Source: Megalobrama amblycephala | Lineage: Eukaryota; Chordata; Actinopteri; Cypriniformes; Xenocyprididae | Direction of reading: 5' to 3' | Length of the DNA stretch: 64,000 bases | Assembly: GCF_018812025.1 (NCBI RefSeq) | Contig: NC_063050.1 | Span: 14,100,983-14,164,982 of the forward strand | Shown: positions 23,700 to 35,674 of the stretch, in pieces | Layout: each line of letters starts with the position of its first letter | Numbering within the stretch: the first letter of the stretch is position 1 | Made by a program: the position numbers and the translations under genes | The notes under the pieces: generated by a model | Databases searched by the model: none | Told to the model about the DNA's origin: nothing | Seen by the model: only the letters and a program-made list of their open reading frames with translations

Positions 23700-24439
23700 A
23701 TCATCAGATGCAGTGATCCAATCAATTCCTGATGGACAAAATCAAGTCCCGCCCTGCATTTTTTTTAGTTTATGAAGCTGTTTCACTTGGATATATATTA
23801 CAATAGGGTGAAACAACACCAAGGTACAGATTGAATAATTTAATTCTTTGAATGGAAGTGAAACAACTCACACTGTCTTTATGTTTTGCAGCAGCTCAGT
23901 GAGAAGACCTGCAGGACTTTCTCTTCTTCCTCAAGTCTGGTGCCAGACATTTTAGAAGTTGTCATTGTCTCTTGCCAGTTACTCTCCATCAGCAAGATTT
24001 TTGTCTGAAATTCAAAATTATTCAAACATATTGTCAAGTTAACTCTTCTGTAGAAACGAGGCAGATGCAGGTGAAGAGCACGAGGTATGAAATCAAGTGT
24101 TAAGGAATTAGCAGTTTACTGAATAACCTTAGATATTTGTGTTGTCAAAGCTGTTTGTATCTAAAAAGAAATATACACATGTTCTTATAAAAAAGAAACA
24201 TATACATGTTCTTATAAAAAAACAATGAGAATTTTCTGCTGAACAGTGTCTGTGGTCTTGAAGAGACTACTTATCTCAAGCATGTAGAGATGATAAAGTT
24301 TTTCTTTCCATCAGTTACAGTTTGCACAGATTAATGAAATGTACATGCTATTCTTTGTACAATATAAGGTTATACAGTATTAGAAACACATTTCATAAAT
24401 GAAATCTATATACAAGGTAAAGGAATGTATAAAATATGT

Positions 24440-24740
24440 ATAATAAGTGAAGTTCCTAAACGTAATTTCGAGAGGAGTGAACCAATCTAATCTTTCAATT
24501 AACTGCCGGAGCATATAAGCAGCCGTTCACCTTGCACCAGCATCAGCTGTTTTGGCATCCCTCCACCTCTTCAGCTTCACCAACATAATTTAGGCATTTT
24601 GCTACCATACTCATCTTCCAAGCGTTAGTAGTCCCACTGAGGGGTATATCTAAGCTCGAGTTGAAGCTGCTTCCTCGAGCCCCTCCACTGCGGACAGCAA
24701 GCCAAATACGTTTAACCTTAATTACAATAGCGACTGGCAG
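24440..24740. mobile_element. Insertion in ZNF-3 3' flank, absent from unit B
   Basis: Unit B joins directly across this point (near 35185). The insert contains GCATATAAGCAG, a TATA-like box, so a solo LTR fragment is possible. No matching ends or target duplication were found. Confidence 0.4.
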
Positions 24741-24989
24741 TGGATGGCACTGCTACTCAACTGACTCAATCTTCAAATGATTTACTGAGATTATGACTAT
24801 GGTCAACTAATTGTAAAGTGTTAGCCAATGCATTTGATTTAGGTCTACTCCCATTGTATTAAATGTTTTATCTAGCTGAGGTTAAGCATCCCCCATTATA
24901 ATGAACAATTGAAACAGTTGCTTGAGTAAGGATGTAAATGTGGCATCCCAACCAAATTGTCCCATTGGTCTCTTATCAGTTATGGCCTC

Positions 24990-26662
24990 CTAATCATATA
25001 TAATATTGACTACATCAATCTCCTCTGATAGCTGGTTGGATTTCTGGTAAACTATGACTGCAGTCACTTCATTTTGATGGATGCTGCAAACAGGTGGAGG
25101 AGGAGATTCCCCAACTCTGTCGAAAGGCTTCTTTTCAGTGTGATTTTTCATGTGACGGTTAAGGTGTCCCATTTGCGTGAAGGTCTTCGCACAATGAGGG
25201 CAGTTGAAAGGCCTTTCACCAGTGTGATTTCTCATGTGTCTCTCAAGGCTTTGTTTTACTGTGAAACTCTTTCCACACAGAGAGCAGGTGAAAGGCTTCT
25301 CTCCAGTGTGAATTCTCATGTGTATCTCAAAGCTTTGTTTCACTGTGAAACTCTTTCCACATTCAGAACAGGTGAAAGGCTTCTGTCCAGTGTGATGCAT
25401 CATGTGACTCTCAAGGCTTTGTTTCACTGTGAAACTTTTCCCACACTCGGAGCAGATGAAAGGCTTCACTCCACTGTGAACTCTCATGTGAATATCGAGG
25501 CCTTGTTTCACGGTGAAACTCTTTCCACACTCGAAGCAGCTGAAAGGCTTCGCTCCAATGTGAATTTTCATGTGTCTCTCAAGGTTGTTTTTCATTGAGA
25601 AACTCTTTCCACATTGAGGGCAGATGAAAGGCTTCTCTCCAGTGTGAATTCTCATATGATACTCAAGTTTTAGTTTTACATCAAAACCCTTTCCACATTG
25701 AGAGCAGATGAATGGCCTTTCACCATTGTGAAAGGTCATGTGACTGTCAAGGCTTTGTTTTACTGTGAATCTCTTTCCACATTGGGGGCAGGAGTAAGGT
25801 TTCTCTCCAGTGTGAATTCTCATGTGTTTCTCAAGGTTACTTTTCATTGCGAATCTGTTTCCACATTGAGGGCAGCTGAAAGGCTTCTCTCCAGTGTGAA
25901 TTCTCATGTGATACTCAAGGTATCGTTTTATAGCGAAACTCTTTCCACACTGAGAGCAGGTGAATGGCTTTTCTCCAGTGTGAATGGTCATGTGACTGTC
26001 AAGACTTTGTTTCACTGTGAAACTCTTTCCACATTGGGGGCAGGTGAAAGGCTTCTCTCCAGTGTGACTTTTCAAGTGACATTCAAGGCTTTGTTTCAAT
26101 CTGTAACTCTTTCCACATTGGGGGCAGGTGAAAGGCTTCTCTCCAGTGTGAATTCTCATGTGACTTTCAAGGCTTTGCTTCACTTTGTAACTCTTTCCAC
26201 ACTGAATGCAGGTGAAAGGCTTCTCTCCGGTGTGTGTTCTTATGTGACGCTTAAGGTGTTTTACTTGTGAGAAGCTCATCCCACACTGAAGACAGGTGAA
26301 AGGCTTCTCTCCAGTGTGAATTCTCATGTGAATTTTAAGGCTTTGTTTGGCTGTGAAACTCTTTTCACATTGAGGGCAGGTGAAAGGCTTCTCTCCAGTG
26401 TGGCTTGTCACATGATATTTAAGTTGTCCTTGTTGTGCGAAACTCTTTCCACACACAAAGCAGGAGAAAGGCTTTTCTCCAGTGTGAATTCTGATGTGAG
26501 CCTCAAGGCCTTGTTTTAATGTGAAACCCTTTCCACACTGAGGGCAAATAAAAGGCTTCACTCCAGTGTGACTCCTCATGTGCTGCTTAAAGCTTGCTTG
26601 CTTTGTGAAATGCATCCCACATTCATGGCAAGTGATATAATCTTCTTTCAGTGCATTCTGAT
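24990..26662 (-). CDS. ZNF-3 last exon: 18-finger C2H2 zinc-finger protein (class I)
   Basis: The acceptor TTTATTTTAG lies just above 26662; AT completes a Tyr codon with the first exon. The spliced product is 589 aa: QNALKEDYIT leader, 18 intact C2H2 fingers at residues 44-540, and a 49-residue tail (PFDRVGESPPPPVCS...VVNIIYD) shared with ZNF-4 and, more distantly, ZNF-1. The first six fingers match ZNF-4 one for one; the arrays differ later (18 against 15 fingers), so fingers were gained or lost after duplication. Contact residues V-Q-S-S (helix positions -1, 2, 3, 6) recur in four fingers. Predicted nuclear DNA-binding protein; target unknown. Confidence 0.93.
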
Positions 26663-27167
26663 CTAAAATAAAAGTAAAAAAAAAACTCAATTCAAGGAAA
26701 ATAAACGATCTGCAACACAGCAAGGAAGTTTGGAACTGTGAGGAAGTTTTCACACTGGTATATAAACTTTCAACAACACCAGTATTACCAGTGAGGGAAG
26801 AGGGGGGATTCTGAATGTGTTTTTCACTTTATTTTTTTAATTTGCTAACGGTTGCTCTGTATATAGGCCTAATTGAAATCACTTTTGAATGCGTGCTCAC
26901 TTTTCACTTTTGTATAGGGGGTGGCAGTACTGACTGCACATTTTACAAGATAAGATATTTGTCAATGACGCTCAGGATCTGTTGCGCACTAAATCCTCCG
27001 CCATCGTCCTGTCAGTCATCTCTCCTCACTAGTGAAATCTGACTCCTGCTGCACTGTGCAGTGTGTGCTGTATGGACAAAAGCAAACACTTTCAGTTTAT
27101 AATTGTAGCATCCATTGTGCAACTGAACTAAATGGTTATTATTTCTATAAAACATCTAAACAACAGT

Positions 27168-28200
27168 GGAGGCGGAGCCACGGTGGCCAGGTAATGTAAT
27201 CTGTGTACGGCCGAACACTGTGTAACACCGACTACCACAACAAGCCTAACGCCCTTTTCACACTGGATGGTTAAGCAATGTGGATGCAGCGCATAAGTTC
27301 TGCATGTGCAGAGCGGGAGCAGCTGAACCGCGGCTTGTGTAATGTAAATACAGACGAGTATTGTCCATTCTGTAACATTTTCTGGTGTTCTCCTCCACTG
27401 TCTGCCATGTTCTTTGATTTATAATGGGCAGCATACTTCCCCTCTGTCACACACACATATGATGATATGCCTCTAGTTTTAAACAGACTTGACTTGATTT
27501 TATGGTGAAATTTGTTATTTTTCATGTTAATCAGGTCAATTTTGATCAAGAACAATTGACTGTGGCTTTAATTCTGCTCTGCAACACGCTGCCTCTGTGT
27601 GCCCCGTGAATGCTCTAATCTGTTAACATAGGCACTGAAAAAAAAGCGCTGCTTACACTCTGTTTGTGCGTGCGGTGTGAAATCGGCCTAACTGACCCTT
27701 CGCAAAGACCCACCCCCCTTAGTTACTGATGCTTTGTCTGACAAGCCATGGCGGTTTCATGCCACACGCAGTGAAAAATACATTGCGGAGCAAAGAGGAC
27801 ACTGACAACACGTCAACAGACAAGACAGAGCAGGTTACTTATGATATTAAATAAAGTCCCAGCTTTCAAATTGTGTAATATTTTTTAAGAAATTTGAACA
27901 ATAAAAAGTGGTTTGTGGCTCTTTAATGTGTCGTGACAGATTGTTGTAGCGCCTCAGCTAAAGCGGCTCATGAACCGATCATCTCTTCCTACTAGTTAAT
28001 TTATAGCATTAAATAAACATCAATGAACATCAGAAGGTATGTTGTTTCAAATGTGGAAAGATGTTAATACACACCATTTTTCAAGTTCAAGTCCACCGAG
28101 GTTAATCTTCTAACTCCTGACTGCTTTGTCAGACAAAATGGCAGATTCGGCATTATTATTGGTTAGATAGCTTGTCGATCAAACTCCCGGTGAAGGGTCA
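27168..28200. mobile_element. Insertion in ZNF-3 intron with MITE at 27693-28200
   Basis: Absent from unit B, which reads AAACAACAG then directly the next shared block. The distal half has inverted ends TGACCCTTCGC and GGTGAAGGGTCA, with a shared GCTTTGTC(T/A)GACA(A) word, marking a MITE. The proximal half (27168-27692) is unassigned. Confidence 0.6.
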
Positions 28201-28316
28201 ATTTAAAAAAAAAATGTTTTACATACAAAAGGTTAAATCTGTCATTCTAATGTTCTTGCTATTAAATCTGATAAGACTTATACAAGGTTATTATCTTTTA
28301 GATGAACTTTGCAATA

Positions 28317-30190
28317 GGGTCATTCCATGTCAACTCAACCAGAGGTCCCCGGCTCAAATTTTTGATTTTGTTAATATTTTTTTCTGTAGAAAGACAAACA
28401 TAAATAGTAATGAAAGCCAACATATTAAATCTCACACATGTATATTTACTGAGTAGTCCACTTTTTTGTAGAGGGGGGGTAAAAATTACAATTACAAGAT
28501 TAGGAGCCAAATTATAGGGGTGTAAAATTACTTTAGAAAGATGGCAGAATCATTATTTTATTTTTACACAGAGATTGGTAGGTCTATTAGTAAATCTGTT
28601 GACTTTCGCAATCTTTGTTTCATTATATGCCAACAATGACAATACAAAAATGGCTAAAAGCACTTGTGTTTTTGCTGCAAGTTTGCATGCCTATAACTCA
28701 AGTAGTATTAAAGATATCTTAATATCCTTTTAGATTCGGGTTCTTAAACTTTCCTTTTGGTAACTGCATTTTAAAGGCCCTCGATGGTTCAGTCCCAGAG
28801 ATATGGAGATCTTAATGTGGCTCTATGAGTAAATTGGTAAATTGTACATATTTTCAGTAGTCAAAAACCAAAAGTGGGTCACTTTGCATACAGCTGATAC
28901 TTTTTTCTTTGAAAGAGTAATATCTGAAGAACAAGTAATGTTGAAACTAGAAATGTATCTCGTGTTTTTCTATCAAGTCAACTGCATAGAACATACCTGA
29001 GTGCCATAAATATTCCTTTACCAAATTTGCATGCCTGTAACTCTAAAAGTATTGCATTGTATATGCATAAAACATTATTCTGAGTAACAAAAATCCACTG
29101 AAAATGGTTAAAGGATTAGTCCACTTTCAAATAAAATTTTCCTGATAATTTACTCACCCCCATGTCATCCACGATGTTCATGTCTTTCTTTCTTCAGTCG
29201 AAAAGAAATTAAGGTTTTTGATGAAAACATTCCAGGATTATTCTCCTTATAGTGGACTTCAATGGCCTCCAGATGGCTGAAGGTCAAAATGACAGTTTCA
29301 GTACAGCTTCAAAGGGCTTTAAACGATACCAGAAGAATACGGGAGCATGTGCAAGGCGATCATTTGTGTTAATAAAGCATATACAGTTGTACTTTTTTCG
29401 AAAATGACCGATCGTTTCTCTAGATAAGACCCTTATTCCTCGTCTGGTATCGTTTAAAGCCCTTTGAAGCTGTACTGAAACTGTCATTTTGACCTTCAGC
29501 CATCTGGAGGCCATTGAAGTCCACTATAAGGAGAATAATCCTGGAATGTTTTCATCAAAAACCTTAATTTCTTTTCGACTGAAAAAAGAAAGACATGGAC
29601 ATCTTGGATGACATGGGGGTGAGTAAATTATCAGGAAAATTTTATTTGAAAGTGGACTATTCCTTGAAGTTGAAAAGCTCCCAAAAGTGTTTTTTAAGAA
29701 TCTATATTTGAATCAGTTAGGGATATTTGGAAGAAGGGATTTTGTTTATTTTAACAGCTTCTGAGGCTACCAAGAGTTCAAATATGCAGTATCATAACTA
29801 CACATTACCGCATTGACATCCCAGAATCAGTGTATCCATGATATATATATATATGACCATATAGGGCCTTAAAAATGAAGATTCCAAAAGAAAAGTTTCA
29901 TAAGAACAAGAATCTAAAATGACATTAAGATATCTTTACCACTTCTTGAATTAAAGACATCTAAATTTTGGAAAAATGTTTGTTTTTGGTACTCATAGAG
30001 TTAAGTTTTATGCAATTCTTTTGATAGAGGGAAACGATGCATTTCTAGTCGAAACATTATTTACTCTTCACACATTCCTTTTTAAATGCAATAAATATCA
30101 GCTGTGCGCAAAGTCAACCACATTTGGTTTTTTCGATCACTGAAAATGGGTAAAATTCAACAATTTGTATGATTTAAATATGATTTCCTT
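28317..30190. mobile_element. 1.9-kb insertion in ZNF-3 intron
   Basis: The shared block ends at TTTGCAATAG and resumes at CCTAAGAAAAACTTTATT; unit B has these adjacent. The insert begins GGTCATTCCATGTCAACTCA. It contains a foldback MITE (29112-29664) and no long ORF. Family not assigned. Confidence 0.65.
29112..29664. mobile_element. Foldback MITE with about 200-bp arms
   Basis: Left end AGGATTAGTCCACTTTCAAA after TTAA (29108-29111); right end TTTGAAAGTGGACTATTCCT, with the right TTAA mutated to TGAA. Arms stay near-complementary deep into the element (for example CTTCAAAGGGCTTTAAACGA near 29310 and its complement near 29450). A half copy is at about 61360-61625. Confidence 0.8.
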
Positions 30191-30487
30191 TTAGTTGGTG
30201 CCCTAAGAAAAACTTTATTATCTACATATATAGTGTGGCGGTACTGTTCTCAGTTTTTGATTGCAGTGAAAATGAAGACTTCACTATCAATATTACTGTA
30301 ATATTTTTACAGTATTCGTCTTGTTGCTAGGCTGATTGATAGTGGACTAATTTGTTGTTAAAGTCAATATATAGGGGAAAGATTATAAAAAAACCTAAAA
30401 TGTCCTATTATTTATTTTGTGAGTACCTATAGATGTGTAATAAACAGCATAATATACTGTGTGGAGGGATGTAGTATCACCCTTAAA

Positions 30488-32393
30488 AGGTTAGTTCACC
30501 CAAAAATGAAATGTATGTCATTAAGTAGTACTTACCTTCATGTTGTTCCACACCTGACCTTCTTTCATCTTCAGAACACAAATTAAGATATTTTTGATTT
30601 TTTTTTTTTTATCCCCCGTAGAAAGCAACGTAATTACGTCATTCCATGTTTAAGTCCAAACGCCGGCTATGTATTGGCCGACGCTGTTCACATGAGCAGC
30701 GTGACGCTGACGCAGGAGCTGGCCAATACTGAGCCGGCACACGGAAGCGCTGCACTGTGCCTCAACTGCGTAAGAGAATGACAGGGGAGTTCAATAAAGT
30801 CGTTATTTTTGTTTTGTTTTTGTGCACTAATGTGTTCTCGAACCACTGTAGTCACATTGACTATTTTAACAATGTATTTACTACTTTTCTGGACCTTTAA
30901 CGACAGTAATTCACTTTCTATGAATGATTAAAAAAACCTCTTGGATTTCATCAAAAATATCTTAATTTGTTTTCTAAAGATGAACAAAGGTCTTATGGGT
31001 TTAGGATGAAGGATGAGTACTTAAAGTCCCTGTGAACCGGAAGTTGAAAATGACTTTTCTCCAATGTTGTGACGTATTTCCAAGTGAAACAGAATATTGA
31101 ATAGAGGGCAGAGTTTTACTTTAGCGCTCCTCCTCTCCATCCCTCGCTCATAGCAGACTAACGGTTGGAGGGAGTGGTTTAAGCGTTTTCAACCCAAGCC
31201 GTCAAACTGACGTCATCAGAGAAGGAACGCCATTCCAGACCGGAAGTAACTTTTCAGATTTTGATTAAAGGTGCCCTAGAATTTACCATGGCATAGTTAA
31301 ATAACAAGAGTTCAGTACATGGAAAAGACATACAGTGAGTCTCAAACCCCATTGTTTCCTCCTTCTTATATAAATCTTATTTGTTTAAAAGACCTCCGAA
31401 GAACAGGCGAATCTCAACATAACACCGACTGTTACGTAACAGTCGGGGTGTACGCCCCAGTATTTGCATAATGCCAGCCCATGATGTTCCCAACATTATA
31501 AAAGGCATTAGACAAGGGCAGCCAGTTAACGTCTGGAGCTGCACACAGCTGAATCATCAGACTAGGTAAGCAAGCAAGAACAACAGCGAAAAATGGCAGA
31601 TGGAGCAATAATAACTGACATGATCCATGATAGCATGATATTTTTACTGATATTTGTAAATTGTCTTTCTAAAAGTTTCGTTAACATGTTGCTAATGTAC
31701 TGTTAAATGAGGTTAAAGTTACCATCGTTTCTTACTGTATTCACAGAGACATGAGCCGTCGCTATTTTCATTTTTTAAACACTTGCAGTCTGTATAATTC
31801 ATAAACATAACTTCATTCTTTATAAATCTCTCCAACAGTGTAGCATTAGCCATTAGCCACGGAGGACAGCCTCAAATTCACTCAGAATAAAACTTTAACA
31901 TCCAAATAATACTTTACTCACATAATTCGAAGCATGCATGCAGCATGCATGACGAACATCTTGTAAAGATCCATTTGAGGGTTATATTAGCTATGTGAAC
32001 TTTGTAAATGCGCTGTAATATAGTCGACAGCTGGTGTGGCAGGGAGCACGTGATGTAAGGGGGCGGCGCCGAGTGTAAATCAGTGCATTGTTAATGATGC
32101 CCCAAAATAGGCAGTTAAAAAAATGAATTTAAAAAAATCTATGGGGTATTTTGAGCTGAAACTTCACAGACACATTCAGGAGACACCTTAGACTTATATT
32201 ACATCTTGTGAAAGAACGTTCTTGGGCACCTTTAAAGGTTACTGCGACAAACAATTTTTTTCTGTGTAATAACTTGCATGGATTAATTGTTTACCACAAG
32301 ACTAGTACTATGCACTAACACAGCAAATAGGGTCAATTTTGATTTCATGCCGACATTAATGACAGAAATTGTATTTTTGGATGAACTAACCTT
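30488..32393. mobile_element. TTAA-flanked GTTAGTTCACCC element with nested insertions
   Basis: TTAA at 30484-30487 and 32394-32397; ends AAGGTTAGTTCACCC and, inwards from the right, AAGGTTAGTTCATCC. Unit B has a single CCTTAAGG at the matching site. Nested inside are 31021-31260 (begins near TCCCTGTGAACCGGAAGTTG) and the family b element at 31269-32231. Confidence 0.75.
31269..32231. mobile_element. TTAA-flanked MITE (family b), copy 2
   Basis: 963 bp between TTAA at 31265-31268 and 32232-32235. Opposite in orientation to the copy at 7585-8543. Confidence 0.8.
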
Positions 32394-32397
32394 TTAA

Positions 32398-32950
32398 GGC
32401 ATTTATTTTGTGATAAAGACCAGCTGGCTAACATTATCATCAGATGGTTTAAGCACCATTGGGAAACATTCACGGCACAGAGAGAGAAAAAATACTACCA
32501 TATCCATTTTAACCAAAATTCAGTACTTTTAAAAATTATGTCAAATACTTTAACTTCACATAATCACAAATTCATTGTGTTTATATTAAGCAAGCTATAG
32601 ATAAAATTCAGCACTATGTCTATTACAATAAAAAATTATGCAGCTTGGAAAAAAAGACTGTCAAGAAGAATGTGTTTGCTTGCAAAGTTAAGTCGTTGTT
32701 TTAGTTTTTATTATTATTATTATTATTAAAAGGGATGAATTATCAAGTATCCAAGCGTTTTTTTGTGCTGCACTAGGGTTCTCTGGTTTAAGTAATCTAA
32801 TTTGAAAAATATATAGTTACTCTGGCAAATCCCAAACTATTGTGGTCAGCTGAACATCTATTGGCTTTATTAGTCACAAACAATTAACGGAATTAACAGA
32901 TTCATTGTTATCATATCTGAGTCTTTGTAACTGATAAATAACCAACTTAC
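32398..32950. other. ZNF-3 intron next to first exon
   Basis: Shared with unit B (38125-38749), including GACCAGCTG(G/A)CTAACATTA. Contains a short ATT microsatellite near 32705-32730. No ORF. Confidence 0.6.
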
Positions 32951-33047
32951 ACTGTGTTATATCGTTCTGTTTAAGACTAGTCGACTGGCAGGTTTCCGTC
33001 TTGACATCTGGTGCCTGTGTGGTCTGGTTGTTTTCATGCTGCTCCAT
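32951..33047 (-). CDS. ZNF-3 first coding exon (MEQ/NQTT module)
   Basis: 97 nt encoding 32 residues (MEQHENNQTTQAPDVKTETC...NDITQ) plus one base; donor ACACAGT|GTAAGTTGG. Same nucleotide sequence as the ZNF-4 first exon. An in-frame TGA three codons upstream of the Met fixes this start, given that the exon is first. DVKTE fits the psi-K-x-E pattern of SUMO acceptor sites. Confidence 0.8.
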
Positions 33048-33164
33048 CTTTCCTGATCAAGTTTATTTCGCAGATAGCTCTCTATCAGTCTGTTTTGATT
33101 CACTATATTCTCTAATCGAGACTCTACATCCGAAGCTGGTTTGCTTTGAAATTACTGTAGCTTT

Positions 33165-33520
33165 AATGTAGTGATCGGCGCTTTAAAAACACTGCCTCAT
33201 GAAGATCCGAAACGTAACCGTTTCTTTTGTTTGGAAATAGCAGGCTTGTTCAAGATGCATCGGCGCTGCGCAAACCGATCAGCGTATGACATCAAAGTAG
33301 CGCGAGAGCGATTCAAAAGCATAAGGAGTCGAATGCTCTCGCGGTACTTTGATGTCATACGCCGATCAGTCTGCGCAGCGCCGATGCACCTTGAACAAGC
33401 CTATTGATTCGGATCGCGAATCAAACTGGCCAGGTCACGTGATTTCAGCAACGAGGCTTCGTTACGTCATATATACTGGTTCACCTTTAGAGGGCGTTGA
33501 TCCGATGAACCCATGGAAAT
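33165..33520 (-). promoter_or_regulatory. Class I upstream module of ZNF-3, split by a MITE
   Basis: Carries AGTGATCGGCGCTTTAAAAA, CACGTG (33436-33441), CAGCAACGAGGCTTCG and ACGTCA (33464-33469) in the order found upstream of ZNF-4. A palindromic MITE (33240-33405) separates the gene-near part from the CACGTG/ACGTCA part. Promoter role inferred. Confidence 0.55.
33240..33405. mobile_element. Palindromic MITE inside the ZNF-3 upstream module
   Basis: About 165 bp with arms AGGCTTGTTCAAGATGCATC and GATGCACCTTGAACAAGCCT, complementary for most of their length up to the centre near 33325. Unit B lacks it at the same point (TTTGTTTCGAATCAGTGATT), so it arrived after the duplication or was lost from unit B. 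Confidence 0.8.
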
Positions 33521-34180
33521 GCCGATGTAAAATTTAAAGTAAAAAAATGACAAATACATTAGACACAGATGAGTTATTTTCAGAGACAGAGCCTTTTAGC
33601 TATAAAGTGAGCTGTATACCAAGCTATATACCATGAGAACAAAATCTATATTGTTCATGGCTATTATTTCTTATTATCACATATGCACCTAGTAACATAT
33701 ACATTTAAGAAAAATGTATGACTTTATTTCTGCATTGTGGAACACAAAGAAAGATAATTTGATGAATGTTTCAAATGATTTTGTCCATACAAAAAAAGTC
33801 ACGTCAGAAACGCTTTTCATTCAGTACTGCTTTAATACATTGCCTGTTTGTACAAAAATAGTTCAACATAAGCTAATGCTATCAAATACCATAAAATTGT
33901 GTCTGTATATATTTTTAATACGTTTTATTTTGATAAACATGACACCATAGAACATTAATATTACACTACGAGTTTTTACAGTTATAAAAAGATTTTGTAA
34001 GCATTAGTGAAACTGAAGGTGTTCGAATAAACACAAAACACATCATTGTTATCATCTGAGAATCCGACCAATCGTGATGTATCTGTGTCATCATCAGAGC
34101 TTGTGCAGCCGCTCTGGAGAACCTGTTCAAAATAAACCAGACGGCTGCTCTTGAAGTAAAATTACTGTAAAAATATACAC
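33521..34180. repeat. Unit A upstream flank
   Basis: Aligned with 39166-39847 of unit B to the end of the duplication. No gene. A small unit-specific tract includes the tandem-like AGACACAGATGAG region near 33560. Confidence 0.6.
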
Positions 34181-34205
34181 AGGGGGCTCACTGCTTGAGC
34201 CCCCT
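34181..34205. repeat. Short foldback at the unit A/B junction
   Basis: AGGGGGCTCA, loop CTGCT, TGAGCCCCCT. It lies exactly at the point where unit A homology stops. Not a gene terminator as far as I can tell. Confidence 0.7.
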
Positions 34206-35407
34206 GCCCCTTTGATCGCGAAAGTGAAAGTGCTCTTTACGGTTGCAACACTGATTATGTTTTATGCAGCCTTTCATAGACATGCCAGCACGCCAGTGAT
34301 TTCATGCGACTGATGTAGCCAATTGAATGATTTCACACATGCTTCAGACACTGGCTTAAGGTATTCCTATAGCGGCAGCAACTGATGCAGCATTGAGTTC
34401 CCTAAGAAAGGAAACTTCCCCTCCCTGCTGCAAATCTTATGATGCACCACACCAGCAATCCAATCAATTCCTTATAGACAAAATCAAGTCCTGTCCTACT
34501 TTTTATTTTTAGTTTAAGTTTCACTTGGATATATATATATCACAACAGGGTGAAACAACACCAAGGTACAGTTTGAATAATTAAATTCTTTTAATGAAAG
34601 TGATAAACAACTCACACTGTCTTTATGTTTTGCAGCAGCTCAGTGAGAAGACCTGCAGGACTTTCTCTTCTTCCTCAAGTCTGGTGCCAGACATTTTAGA
34701 AGTTGTCATTGTCTCTTGCCAGTTACTCTCCATCAGCAAGATTTTTGTCTGAAATTCAAAATTATTCAAACATATTGTCAAGTTAACTCTTCTGTAGAAA
34801 CGAGGCAGATGCAGGTGAAGAGCACGAGGTATGAAATCAAGTGTTAAGGAATTAGCAGTTTACTGAATAACCTTAGATATTTGTGTTGTCAAAGCTCTGT
34901 TTGCATCTAAAGAGAAACATACACTGTACGTGTTCTTATTAAACATAACAGGATTTTTCTGCTGAACAGTGTCTGTGGTCTTGAAGAAACGACTTATCTC
35001 AAGCATGTAGAGATGATATATGTTTCTTCCCATCGGTTACAGTTTGCACACATTAATGAAATGTATATGCTATTCTTTGTATAACATAATGGTATACAAC
35101 ATTGTTTAAATGAAATCTATATATAAGGTAAAAGGAATGTATAAAATATGTAGATAAATAATTATACAAATAAGGGGGAAAAAATCCAGAGCGACTGGCA
35201 GTGGATGGATTATCACTATGGTTAGCTAATTGTTGGTTAATGCATTTTATTTAGGTCTACTCCCATTGTATCAAAGGTAAGTTTTACAATGTGTTCTTGC
35301 TGAGGTCCATCATCTCCCATTATAATGAATAGTAACTTCTAGAAACACTATTGTGTAAACGTGTCGTCCCAATTGGTCTCTTATCGCTTATGGCCTCCTA
35401 ATCATTT

Positions 35408-35674
35408 CACGAGTTTGCCTGCCCATTTAGCCTCAACGGTTAATAGTAAAACGAACTTGGCTTGTTGTCCGCGGAGGAGGCCCAAACCCGAAGCTCGGCT
35501 CGAGATCCGAGTTAAAACCCGGAACTGTGCGTAGGAGGAAAGAGAGAATTAGAGGAGGAGACGGGGAGGAGGAGAAGGTTTGCTTGAAAAAAATTTGTCA
35601 GTGGGATGACGCACATAATAATGATGATTGACAGAACTGAATGTTTAGGCTCTTCCCGAACCTACGTTTGGAAC
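35408..35674. mobile_element. Insertion at the 3' end of ZNF-4
   Basis: Unit A reads CCTAATCATATATAATATTG without a break; unit B has about 265 extra bases here, including a purine-rich GAGGAGGAGACGGGGAGG tract. The insert supplies the last codons and stop of ZNF-4. No target duplication was recognised. Confidence 0.6.

Larger units (their letters stand above)
23700..34180. repeat. Segmental duplication unit A (holds ZNF-3)
   Basis: Same order of blocks as unit B (34440-39847): 3' flank 23700-24440, finger exon, intron start 26663-27167, intron blocks 28200-28316, 30191-30483 and 32398-32710, first exon, promoter, and upstream flank to 34180. Unit A is almost twice as long, mainly through insertions at 27168-28200, 28317-30190 and 30488-32393 plus one in the promoter. 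Confidence 0.85.

Noticed and set aside
28172..28456. 94-aa plus-strand ORF in the ZNF-3 intron
   Set aside because: It spans a MITE edge and an insertion border, is absent from unit B, and has no domain.
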